From Flavobacteriaceae bacterium (GTDB taxonomy: Bacteria; Bacteroidota; Bacteroidia; Flavobacteriales; Flavobacteriaceae), in NCBI GenBank assembly GCA_018672145.1, contig JABHGH010000100.1:1-6266 (forward strand): a DNA stretch of 6,266 bases, in the 5' to 3' direction. The notes under the pieces were generated by a model. It had not been told where the DNA came from. It worked only from the letters and a program-made list of their open reading frames with translations, and made no database searches. The position numbers and the translations under genes are program-made. Shown one piece after another: positions 1-6,266 of this stretch (the first letter of the stretch is position 1; the number at the start of each line of letters is the position of its first letter).

Positions 1-1235
1 AAGTGTTTACCATGGAAGTTGATACCCTAAAGCAGCCCCTACACCCCATCAAGCCAATTATTGAAACACAGAAAAACAGAACGGGTTGGTGGCGCCCTTA
101 CACCCTTGCTTTTTTACTCTTGGGCACCCTCCTCGGGCTCTATGTGTTATACGGACGCGCAAGAGACAAAATTCAAAAACGTCGCCAAAAACTACCCCCT
201 TTTGACCGTGCACTACAAAAGCTAAAGGCCCTCGAAGCAAACACCCTTGCTGCGCAAGACGATTACAAACAATATTATTCATCCCTCACAGCAATTGTCC
301 GTGGATATCTTGAGGAGGATGCGAGCATCAATGCCCTAGAAAGCACTACGACTGAGCTGATTCAAAAGTTAGAATTGTTGCGTAAGGGTGGCACCTTGGC
401 ATTAAAACCAGAAACAATTTCAAACCTAAAAAATGTGTTGGAAACTGCCGATTTGGTGAAGTTTGCCCAAGCAACACCAGGAACAGATCACGCTTCCTCG
501 GACCGGTTTGCAATAGAGTCGGTGGTGGTGCAAACCAAAGAGGCCATCCCCGAACCAACAGAAGAGGAGTTGCTTCGTGATGAGGCCTACCGCCGTGAAC
601 TCCAAAAACAATATCGAAAGAAACAATGGAAGTTTATGGGGATCTCATTGGCTAGCGTGATTGTGTTCGCTTTTGGAGTTGCTACCTATGTTTATGGTTT
701 TGACCAAGTCAAAGATCGTTTGTTGGGGAATCCAACGCTGACGCTACTCAGCAACGAATGGGTGACAAGCACCTACGGCGCTACCCCAATTCGAATGACA
801 ACCCCAGAAATACTCACCAGATTTCCATCTGAAAAACCAAACACCCAAACCTTTCGCTTGGGAGATATAGAAGACACTTTTGCCTTAACATTGCGAGTGG
901 AGCAAATCACAGAAGAAGGAGATGTCGAAATCGACATAAACGCACGTGCTACAGAACTCATTCAAATATTCGAAGCAGCTGGAGCCTCCAATATTTTCCA
1001 AAAACAAGACGAATACCAAACCCCAAGTGGAGTTAAAGGAGTTACCATTTCAGGATCTTTTGATTGGACAACAGAAAATAAAGAGACAGTTCGCAAAGAA
1101 TATTTTGTTTATTATTTTGCAGAGAATAGCGGCTTGCAACAAATAGAATTTGTTAGCAATCGAGAAGACCGTTATGCAAAAACCATCATTGATCGATTAG
1201 TAGATTCATTCAATTTTAAAACGGAAGTACAATGA
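1..1235 (+). CDS. BatD-like/DUF4381-like membrane protein of the Bat operon, 5'-truncated
   Basis: The frame is open to the left edge (first whole codon at base 3), so the true start and probably a signal peptide and periplasmic beta domain lie upstream. GTG at 3 and ATG at 12 are unlikely starts, because they would put a periplasmic-looking stretch (EVDTLKQPL...IKPII) at the N-terminus. Counting from base 3: a membrane segment at about 32-50, then a basic stretch (GRARDKIQKRRQK) that indicates the cytoplasmic side; a helical domain at about 65-180 with the family-like motifs LPPFDRAL, YYSSLTAIVRGYL, ALESTTTEL and ETADLVKFA; a basic linker; a second membrane segment at about 211-231; and a C-terminal domain at 235-410 that should be periplasmic. 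The stop overlaps the batA start (ATGA). Genes of this kind sit between the DUF58 gene and batA in Bacteroidota. It probably works with BatA-E, and its helical module resembles the tail of BatD. The exact function is unknown. It contains no cysteine. Confidence 0.85.
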   Translation, partial: VFTMEVDTLKQPLHPIKPIIETQKNRTGWWRPYTLAFLLLGTLLGLYVLYGRARDKIQKRRQKLPPFDRALQKLKALEANTLAAQDDYKQYYSSLTAIVRGYLEEDASINALESTTTELIQKLELLRKGGTLALKPETISNLKNVLETADLVKFAQATPGTDHASSDRFAIESVVVQTKEAIPEPTEEELLRDEAYRRELQKQYRKKQWKFMGISLASVIVFAFGVATYVYGFDQVKDRLLGNPTLTLLSNEWVTSTYGATPIRMTTPEILTRFPSEKPNTQTFRLGDIEDTFALTLRVEQITEEGDVEIDINARATELIQIFEAAGASNIFQKQDEYQTPSGVKGVTISGSFDWTTENKETVRKEYFVYYFAENSGLQQIEFVSNREDRYAKTIIDRLVDSFNFKTEVQ

Positions 1236-2239
1236 TATTTGACAGTTATTCCTTTGCGAATAGTTTCTATCTCTGGGCGTTGACCGCACTTCCCTTATTG
1301 GCAGCCTGGCTATTTTGGAAACCACAAAGCAAACGCAGTGTGCTGCGCATGTCGTCGTTAAAAGGATTACAAAACCCAAGTGTTTGGGTGCGCTTATATC
1401 CATTGCTTTCTGTACTTCGTTTGTTTTCGATTGCATTGTTCATCATTGCGTTAGCTCGACCTCGTACATCCAACGTATCTTCAAGAACCAAAACGACAAA
1501 GGGAATTGATATTGTCATGGCTATTGACATTTCATCGAGTATGTTGTCCCGCGATTTACGACCAAATCGCTTAGCGGCCCTCAAAGAAGTCGCAAAAACG
1601 TTTGTTTCCGACCGAGTCAATGACCGAATTGGACTCATTGTGTATGCCGGGGAGTCCTACACCAAAACGCCCATTACAAGCGACAAGGCAGTAGTGACCA
1701 ACGCCCTTTCACTACTCGATTATGAACGCGGAGTGATTGACGATGGGACAGCAATTGGAATGGGATTAGCGACTGCTGTCAACCGCCTTAAAGACAGCAA
1801 AGCATTGAGTAAGGTGATTATATTACTTACAGACGGCGTAAACAACGCTGGTTTTGTTGACCCAACCACTGCAGCAGGACTTGCGGCATCCTATGGTATT
1901 AAAACGTATACGATTGGGTTGGGGAGTAATGGCAATGCGATGGCACCCATTGCAATGAAAAGAGACGGGACTTTTCGCTATGGGCTTTCCCGTGTTGAAA
2001 TCGACGAGGAATTACTAAAAAGCATTGCCGAACAAACAGGTGGGGTTTATTTTCGTGCGACAGATAATCAGCGTTTGGCCTCTATTTATGATGAGATTAA
2101 TAAGCTTGAAAAAACAGAGGTCGAAGAGTTCACCTATACCACTTACGAAGAACATTTCCGTTTCTTTATTTTGAGTGGATTATTACTATTGGTTTTGGAG
2201 TGGATTTTACGTGTAACCGTTTATAAAAGTATTGTGTAA
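1232..2239 (+). CDS. batA: BatA, membrane-anchored vWA-domain protein
   Basis: 335 residues, a typical BatA length. Two N-terminal membrane segments (about 10-29 and 56-76) are joined by a basic loop (KPQSKRSVLR...), then comes a vWA domain (about 92-290) and a third membrane segment (about 310-328). The basic loop and tail place the vWA domain in the periplasm. The metal-ion-dependent adhesion site looks complete: D99, S101 and S103 in DISSS, T173 in DGTAIG and D201 in LLTDG. vWA domains of this kind bind protein partners through a divalent metal; no enzyme activity is known. The start ATG overlaps the upstream stop by 4 bases and is immediately followed by the first membrane segment. The stop overlaps the batB start by one base. 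The protein is paralogous to BatB, sharing for example the PI..KR[DN]G motif late in the domain, and the two probably act as a pair. It contains no cysteine. Confidence 0.95.
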   Translation: MIFDSYSFANSFYLWALTALPLLAAWLFWKPQSKRSVLRMSSLKGLQNPSVWVRLYPLLSVLRLFSIALFIIALARPRTSNVSSRTKTTKGIDIVMAIDISSSMLSRDLRPNRLAALKEVAKTFVSDRVNDRIGLIVYAGESYTKTPITSDKAVVTNALSLLDYERGVIDDGTAIGMGLATAVNRLKDSKALSKVIILLTDGVNNAGFVDPTTAAGLAASYGIKTYTIGLGSNGNAMAPIAMKRDGTFRYGLSRVEIDEELLKSIAEQTGGVYFRATDNQRLASIYDEINKLEKTEVEEFTYTTYEEHFRFFILSGLLLLVLEWILRVTVYKSIV

Positions 2240-3273
2240 TGTTACAGTGGGACGCACCAAATTATTTCTATTTCCTCCTCCTCATCCCTTTGATGATGAT
2301 GGGTTATAGCTTTTTGCTTGTATGGAAGCGCAATGCAAAAAAGCGTTTTGGATCACCAGTACTTTTAGAGGCCTTGGCACCACGGCACTCGGCATTTAAA
2401 ACCCACTTAAAATTTGGTGTTCTCTTGCTTGGGATCTCTGCCCTTATACTCGCGATGGTGAATCCGAAAATGGGAACAGAACTCGAAACAGTAAAGCGTG
2501 AAGGCGTGGATTTGGTCTTTGCAGTCGATGTGTCCAAAAGTATGCTAGCTGAAGACATTGCTCCCAACAGGCTGGAAAAGGCTAAGCGGTTGGTCTCTGA
2601 AACGATCAACAAGCTGTCTGGCGATCGTGTTGGGATCATTGCCTATGCAGCAAGTGCGGTTCCGCAATTGCCCATTACAACAGATTATGAGTCTGCAAAA
2701 ATGTTTTTACAAGCACTCAACACCAACATGCTTTCATCACAGGGAACGGCTATTGCGGAGGCCATTGAATTGTCAAAAACCTATTTTGATAATGAGAACC
2801 AAACCAATCGTGTTTTGTGTATCTTCAGCGATGGTGAAGACCATGAAGAAGGGGGTGAGCTTGCAGCAAAAACCGCCGCTGAAGAAGGAATTACCATATT
2901 CACGGTTGCACTGGGCACAGAGAAAGGCGATGTGATTCCAATCAAACGAAACGGGGTGACATCTACCTTTAAAAAAGATGCAGAGGGCGAAGTGGTTATT
3001 ACTCGAATGAATACGACCATATTGAAAGAAGTGGCAGAAAACACAAATGGAATCTTTTTGCTTGGCGACAACACCAGTGAGGTTGTTGCGGCCATCACAA
3101 ATCGCTTGTTGGAAATGGATAAAGCCGAATTTGAAGCCAAACAGTTTGTACGATTTAAAGATCAATACCAATGGTTGTTGGCAATTGGCTTGTTTTTGAT
3201 CTGCTTGGATTTATTTTTGTTGGACCGCAAGACAAAATGGATACGAAACCTTAACTTATTCAACGACAAATGA
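2239..3273 (+). CDS. batB: BatB, membrane-anchored vWA-domain protein
   Basis: 344 residues with the same architecture as BatA: membrane segments at about 9-28 and 56-75, a periplasmic vWA domain at about 88-295 and a last membrane segment at about 311-328. The loop between the first two segments (KRNAKKRFG) and the C-terminal tail (DRKTKWIRN) are basic, which supports their cytoplasmic location. The MIDAS is complete: D97, S99 and S101 in DVSKS, T170 in QGTAIA and D198 in IFSDGED. The DVSKS form and the acidic run after the SDG (GEDHEEGGE) distinguish it from BatA. In many proteobacteria the equivalent protein is fused to TPRs; here the TPRs are encoded by the next gene, as usual in Bacteroidota. 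The start is set by the TAATG junction with batA, and the stop overlaps batC as ATGA. C194 lies in the strand leading to the MIDAS aspartate. The likely role is metal-dependent partner binding in the Bat complex. Confidence 0.95.
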   Translation: MLQWDAPNYFYFLLLIPLMMMGYSFLLVWKRNAKKRFGSPVLLEALAPRHSAFKTHLKFGVLLLGISALILAMVNPKMGTELETVKREGVDLVFAVDVSKSMLAEDIAPNRLEKAKRLVSETINKLSGDRVGIIAYAASAVPQLPITTDYESAKMFLQALNTNMLSSQGTAIAEAIELSKTYFDNENQTNRVLCIFSDGEDHEEGGELAAKTAAEEGITIFTVALGTEKGDVIPIKRNGVTSTFKKDAEGEVVITRMNTTILKEVAENTNGIFLLGDNTSEVVAAITNRLLEMDKAEFEAKQFVRFKDQYQWLLAIGLFLICLDLFLLDRKTKWIRNLNLFNDK

Positions 3274-4088
3274 AAAAAAGCCTCCTAACATACAGTTTTA
3301 TTCTTTTAGGACTTTTGGGATTTGCCCAGACGAGTGAGACCAAAACAGAAGATAATTTAACCTACGAGGGGAATGAATATCATCTCATGGAATCGTATTC
3401 GAATGCAGAAAAAAAATATCGTGAGGCGCTTTCTCGATCGCCAAAAAACACCATTGCCCAACACAATTTAGGGAACACTCTTTTTGAGGAAGCCTACTAC
3501 GGCGAGGCTTTTAACGCTTATAAATCCGCCACCACGACTGCCCAGTCAAAAGCAGAAAAACACAGCGCCTTACATAATATGGGGAATGTGTTTATGAACA
3601 AAAAAGAGTATGCCAAGGCTGTTGAAACCTACAAAGAGGCCTTGCGAAACAATCCAAATGACGATCAAACACGTTACAACTATGCGGTAGCCAAATCGCT
3701 CTTGGAACAGGAAAAAAAAGACCAAAACAACGACAAAGACAAGGATAAAGACCAGGACAAAAAGGATCAAGATCAGAAGGACAAAGACGAGCAGAACAAC
3801 AAAGACAATAAGAAAGGCGACGACAAAAAAGAGGAGCCTAAAGATGAAGGCGAGGACGAGAAAGACCAAGACAAAAATGGCAATGAGCAGGATGATAAAA
3901 AGAACGAGTCCGACAAAAAACAAAACCCTAAAGAAGAGCAAGACTCTAAAGGTCAGCCGACAAAACTCTCTCCTCAGCAAATTCAAAACCTCTTAAAGGC
4001 GATGAACAACGAAGAGAAGAAAGTCCAAGACAAGGTCAATGCGAAAAAGGCAAAGCCGGTGAAGCCAAAATCCAAAAAAGACTGGTAG
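3270..4088 (+). CDS. batC: BatC, exported TPR protein with a charged low-complexity linker
   Basis: 272 residues. A signal peptide (MKKSLL, then a hydrophobic core) ends at about FA19-Q20, with no lipobox cysteine and no later membrane segment, so a soluble periplasmic protein is expected. TPR-like repeats cover about 29-140; the clearest (about 97-130) carries MGN, YAKAVETYKEAL and NNPND. Residues 146-230 form an 85-residue segment made only of D, E, K, N, Q, G, S and P. A C-terminal helix follows (SPQQIQNLLKAMNNEEKKV) and the protein ends in a basic tail closing with KKDW, which matches BatC C-termini as I remember them. The TPRs probably bind BatA, BatB or BatE, and the charged segment acts as a flexible spacer to the C-terminal helix. 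The start lies in an ATGA overlap with batB, and only one base separates its stop from batD. Confidence 0.9.
   Translation: MKKSLLTYSFILLGLLGFAQTSETKTEDNLTYEGNEYHLMESYSNAEKKYREALSRSPKNTIAQHNLGNTLFEEAYYGEAFNAYKSATTTAQSKAEKHSALHNMGNVFMNKKEYAKAVETYKEALRNNPNDDQTRYNYAVAKSLLEQEKKDQNNDKDKDKDQDKKDQDQKDKDEQNNKDNKKGDDKKEEPKDEGEDEKDQDKNGNEQDDKKNESDKKQNPKEEQDSKGQPTKLSPQQIQNLLKAMNNEEKKVQDKVNAKKAKPVKPKSKKDW
3705..3959 (+). repeat. Low-complexity D/K/E/Q/N-coding tract inside batC
   Basis: This purine-rich tract of irregular GAC/GAT, AAA/AAG, CAA/CAG and GAA/GAG codons encodes BatC residues 146-230. The codons are mixed rather than a perfect DNA repeat, so the composition appears to be kept at the protein level. 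The reverse strand is open across it and reads as a hydrophobic V/F/L-rich chain, which is a by-product of the complement of AAA and GAC codons. Confidence 0.9.
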
Positions 4089-4095
4089 CATGATG
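4083..4095 (+). other. batC/batD junction with two adjacent ATG codons
   Basis: The batC stop TAG (4086-4088) is followed by one C and then ATGATG (4090-4095). Both ATGs are in the batD frame. No clear Shine-Dalgarno sequence precedes them, as is common in Bacteroidota, so re-initiation after batC termination is the likely way batD is translated. Confidence 0.6.
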
Positions 4096-5838
4096 CGAAA
4101 AACATTGTTTATTGTTTTGTTGTTCTTTTCCGCATGGAGTTGGGGGCAGATAAACTTTGAAGTGTCTGTCAGTAAAAAGAAACTTGGGCTGAATGAACGT
4201 CTGCGCGTGGACTTTAAAATCGACAAACCAGGAGACAATTTCCGTCCACCTGCTTTTTCTTCCTTTCGTGTTGTTTCTGGCCCAATGCAGTCGGTGAGCA
4301 ATGTGTTTGTCAACGGGAAACGAACCTATTCCATGACCTACACCTATTTTCTCACACCGCTCAAACAAGGGGTCTTTGATATAGAGCAAGCCCAAATCGA
4401 ATACAATGGGGATATATTTAAAACTACGCCAGTTACGATCAATGTAACCGAGGCGGTAGAGGTGCCCAAAGATCCAAACGACCCAGCATATATCGTAGAT
4501 GAAAAATTGCATTTGGTGGCGGAGGTCTCTAACAGAAAACCTTATGTGAATGAGCCCATTACAATCGTATATAAACTTTACTTCGCGCAAAATGTCATGC
4601 CTACCGATGTTGATGTAGTGGAAATGCCTAAATACAACGACTTTTGGTCCTATAACGTGGACATCCAGAAGAGAGATGTGGCTACTGCCATTTTTAAAGG
4701 TGAACGTTATAACTATGTAGAATGGCGCAAGGTTGTACTCTATCCACAGCGTGCAGGCAAGTTGCAAATCAACCCCTTGAGCTTGGACGTTACGGTCAAT
4801 GTGCCTACTGGTAGGCGAGACTTTTTCCAGCGTGTGATATACACCCAAGTACCCAAGCTTGTTTCGGCAGGAAATCTGAATATCAACGTTACACCCTTGC
4901 CGTTGGAAGGGCAACCAGATAGTTTTAGTGGGGCTGTGGGAAATTTTTCTATTGACGTGACCACAAGCAAACCGGAGTTAAAAGCAAACGAATCATTACA
5001 AGCGACGGTCAAGGTTTCAGGAAGAGGAAACCTTCGGCTGTTTACACTCCCCGAACTCCAAACACCGAGTGCTCTGGAGCGGTACGAACCCGAAAGTAGC
5101 GAAAACGTTCGCAGTAGTTTGAGCGGAATGAGTGGCTCCGTAACGCAGAGCTATACGCTTGTGCCTCAGTATCAAGGCAAATACCCCATCCCAGCTGTTG
5201 AATTCTCCTTTTTCAACCCAAAAACAAAAAGCTATCAAACGGTAAAATCTGCCGAACAACTGGTGGATGTCACCGAAGGCCCGTCCTTCAACCGATCGGC
5301 GAACCCCACGACACCATCAGCAGCAGTGTCGATCGACACCCCGTTTAAATTTATTGCTCTAGACACCTCTTTTGTTGCGATCACTCCTTCGGTCTTTTTT
5401 GGGTCGTCAATGTTTTATGGGTTGTGGATATCCCCCTTAGGGCTGCTTTTGCTTTTTGCGATTTATGCCCGTCGCCTACGCAAACAGTTGGGCGACACAG
5501 ATGGGGTACGAATGCGAACTGCCAATCGAATGGCTCGAAAATACCTGTCTGAAGCCAAACGAAACCTCAACAATTCTGAAGAATTTTATGTAGCTCTGGA
5601 ACGTGCTTTGCACAACTACCTCAAAGCCAAACTCAAAATGGAAACGGCTGATTTTAGCAAAGAAAAAATCAAAAACATCCTGTCTCAAATCGGGGTAGAA
5701 GAACCCTTGGTAAACGACTTTGTGTCGGTGCTCGAAAACTGTGAGTTTGCGCGCTATACTCCGTCCTCTGTCAAGGCGATGAAGCAAGACTATGCCAATA
5801 CCGCCAAAATGATAACACAAATCGATAAACAATTGTAG
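4090..5838 (+). CDS. batD: BatD, single-pass membrane protein with a large periplasmic region
   Basis: 582 residues, the usual BatD size. The signal peptide ends at about WG19-Q20. A beta-rich periplasmic region of about 420 residues follows, probably three Ig-like units (roughly 22-120, 135-250 and 280-395). The last holds the family signature: GAVGNFSIDV at 281-290, LKANESL at 297-303 and RGNLRLFTLP at 312-321. A membrane segment at about 442-460 is followed by RRLRK, marking the cytoplasmic side, and a helical tail of about 115 residues (FYVALERALHNYL at 499-511, SVLENCEFARYT at 546-557). This tail resembles the cytoplasmic domain of the first protein in the window. ATG at 4090 and ATG at 4093 are both possible starts and differ by one methionine. 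One base separates it from batC and one from batE. The likely role is a central membrane scaffold linking the periplasmic Bat proteins to cytoplasmic partners; no enzyme motif is visible. Confidence 0.93.
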   Translation: MMRKTLFIVLLFFSAWSWGQINFEVSVSKKKLGLNERLRVDFKIDKPGDNFRPPAFSSFRVVSGPMQSVSNVFVNGKRTYSMTYTYFLTPLKQGVFDIEQAQIEYNGDIFKTTPVTINVTEAVEVPKDPNDPAYIVDEKLHLVAEVSNRKPYVNEPITIVYKLYFAQNVMPTDVDVVEMPKYNDFWSYNVDIQKRDVATAIFKGERYNYVEWRKVVLYPQRAGKLQINPLSLDVTVNVPTGRRDFFQRVIYTQVPKLVSAGNLNINVTPLPLEGQPDSFSGAVGNFSIDVTTSKPELKANESLQATVKVSGRGNLRLFTLPELQTPSALERYEPESSENVRSSLSGMSGSVTQSYTLVPQYQGKYPIPAVEFSFFNPKTKSYQTVKSAEQLVDVTEGPSFNRSANPTTPSAAVSIDTPFKFIALDTSFVAITPSVFFGSSMFYGLWISPLGLLLLFAIYARRLRKQLGDTDGVRMRTANRMARKYLSEAKRNLNNSEEFYVALERALHNYLKAKLKMETADFSKEKIKNILSQIGVEEPLVNDFVSVLENCEFARYTPSSVKAMKQDYANTAKMITQIDKQL

Positions 5839-5839
5839 G

Positions 5840-6266
5840 ATGCGAATGCCCATGATTTTTTTGTTCTTACTGGCGGTGCAACTGCAAGCACAAAACCCAG
5901 ATTCTATATTTTCACGGGCCAACAAAAACTACAATCTCGGCAGCTATGAGCAGGCGCTAGCAGGCTATGATTCCATTGTTCAGATCGGACTGCATTCTTC
6001 TGAATTGTATTTTAATATGGGCAACGCCCACTATAAGCTCAACCGCATTGCCCCGAGTATTCTCAACTATGAAAAGGCACAGTTACTCGACCCTACAAAC
6101 GAGGACATCCAGCACAACTTGCGCTTTGCCCAAAACATGACCATAGACGTTATTGAAGAGTTGCCACCAAATGCCTTTGATGCGTTTATCAATAGTCTTT
6201 CAGGAGCGTTTTCCCTCCCATTGTGGAGTGGATTGGTGATTGGGTTATTGGCATTGGCGTGTTTGG
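5840..6266 (+). CDS. batE: BatE, exported TPR protein, 3'-truncated by the window edge
   Basis: The frame runs open from ATG 5840 to the right edge, giving 142 residues. The start at 5840 (MRMPM) is preferred because it lies one base after the batD stop and its Arg supplies the positive n-region; ATG 5846 and ATG 5852 are alternatives. The signal peptide ends at about QA17-Q18. Two TPRs follow at about 20-53 (ANKNYNLGSYEQALAGYDSI) and 54-87 (YFNMGNAHYKL, then SILNYEKAQLLDPTN), and a further helix starts NEDIQHNLRFA. A hydrophobic segment begins at about 127 (LPLWSGLVIGLLALACL) and is cut off. Full-length BatE proteins usually continue with a second membrane segment and an SH3-like C-terminal domain; neither is visible here. 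It is probably a periplasmic, membrane-held TPR partner of BatC and the vWA pair. Confidence 0.9.
   Translation, partial: MRMPMIFLFLLAVQLQAQNPDSIFSRANKNYNLGSYEQALAGYDSIVQIGLHSSELYFNMGNAHYKLNRIAPSILNYEKAQLLDPTNEDIQHNLRFAQNMTIDVIEELPPNAFDAFINSLSGAFSLPLWSGLVIGLLALACL

Noticed and set aside
3..14. GTG at 3 or ATG at 12 as the true start of the first gene
   Set aside because: The frame is open to the window edge and the first residues look like the end of a periplasmic domain rather than a start. The gene is more likely truncated by the window.
2273..2301. Short CTC and GAT runs near the start of batB
   Set aside because: They are only a few triplets long and encode the first membrane segment (Leu and Met residues). 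Not a meaningful microsatellite.
3570..3986. A 138-codon minus-strand frame that looks like a very hydrophobic membrane protein
   Set aside because: Its V/F/L richness is the complement of the AAA and GAC codons of the BatC charged tract. There is no independent evidence of a gene.
4803..4816. Perfect inverted repeat GCCTAC-TG-GTAGGC
   Set aside because: It is short, has a two-base loop, lies inside the BatD coding region (VPTGR) and has no T-run after it, so it is neither a terminator nor a convincing operator.
4036..4914. A 292-codon open frame on the minus strand opposite the end of batC and the first part of batD
   Set aside because: It lies opposite BatC/BatD coding sequence with clear family features, has no start context or domain I recognise, and reads as a Cys/His-rich chain without order. 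It is a shadow frame.
1..6266. Defence, mobile or CRISPR-like system
   Set aside because: All six genes belong to the known Bat operon. No transposase, nuclease, direct-repeat array, integrase or tRNA boundary was seen, and codon use looks uniform apart from the BatC tract.

Overview
The window lies entirely inside one plus-strand operon: the Bat (Bacteroides aerotolerance) cluster in the Bacteroidota arrangement. The separate batA-batB-batC-batD-batE order, signal peptides with Gln after the predicted cleavage site, a moderate base composition by eye and the style of the proteins point to the phylum Bacteroidota, most likely class Flavobacteriia. That taxonomic call is inference. No RNA gene, mobile element, CRISPR array, promoter or terminator could be supported, and there is essentially no intergenic DNA.

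Layout: (1) 1-1235, the 3' part of a gene for a BatD-like/DUF4381-like membrane protein, cut by the left edge, which carries an extra C-terminal periplasmic domain; (2) 1232-2239, batA, a membrane-anchored vWA protein; (3) 2239-3273, batB, its vWA paralogue; (4) 3270-4088, batC, an exported TPR protein with a very long charged low-complexity segment; (5) 4090-5838, batD, a large single-pass protein with a beta-rich periplasmic part; (6) 5840-6266, the 5' part of batE, an exported TPR protein with a membrane segment, cut by the right edge. The five junctions are ATGA, TAATG, ATGA, TAG-C-ATG and TAG-G-ATG, so translation is probably coupled throughout. In related genomes a MoxR AAA+ ATPase gene and a DUF58 gene usually lie just upstream; they are not in this window.

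How the genes may work together: by the positive-inside rule the vWA domains of BatA and BatB, the TPRs of BatC and BatE and the beta domains of BatD all face the periplasm. The first protein and BatD also place a similar helical module in the cytoplasm, where it could contact MoxR or DUF58. This suggests a MoxR-linked envelope complex in which metal-dependent vWA proteins and TPR scaffolds assemble or protect periplasmic clients. The family is linked to aerotolerance and envelope stress in Bacteroides fragilis, but its biochemical activity is not established.

The system as a whole is known. The less-described parts are the C-terminal periplasmic domain of the first protein, the duplicated cytoplasmic helical module, the unusually pure charged segment of BatC, and the near-absence of cysteine from a system named for oxygen tolerance.
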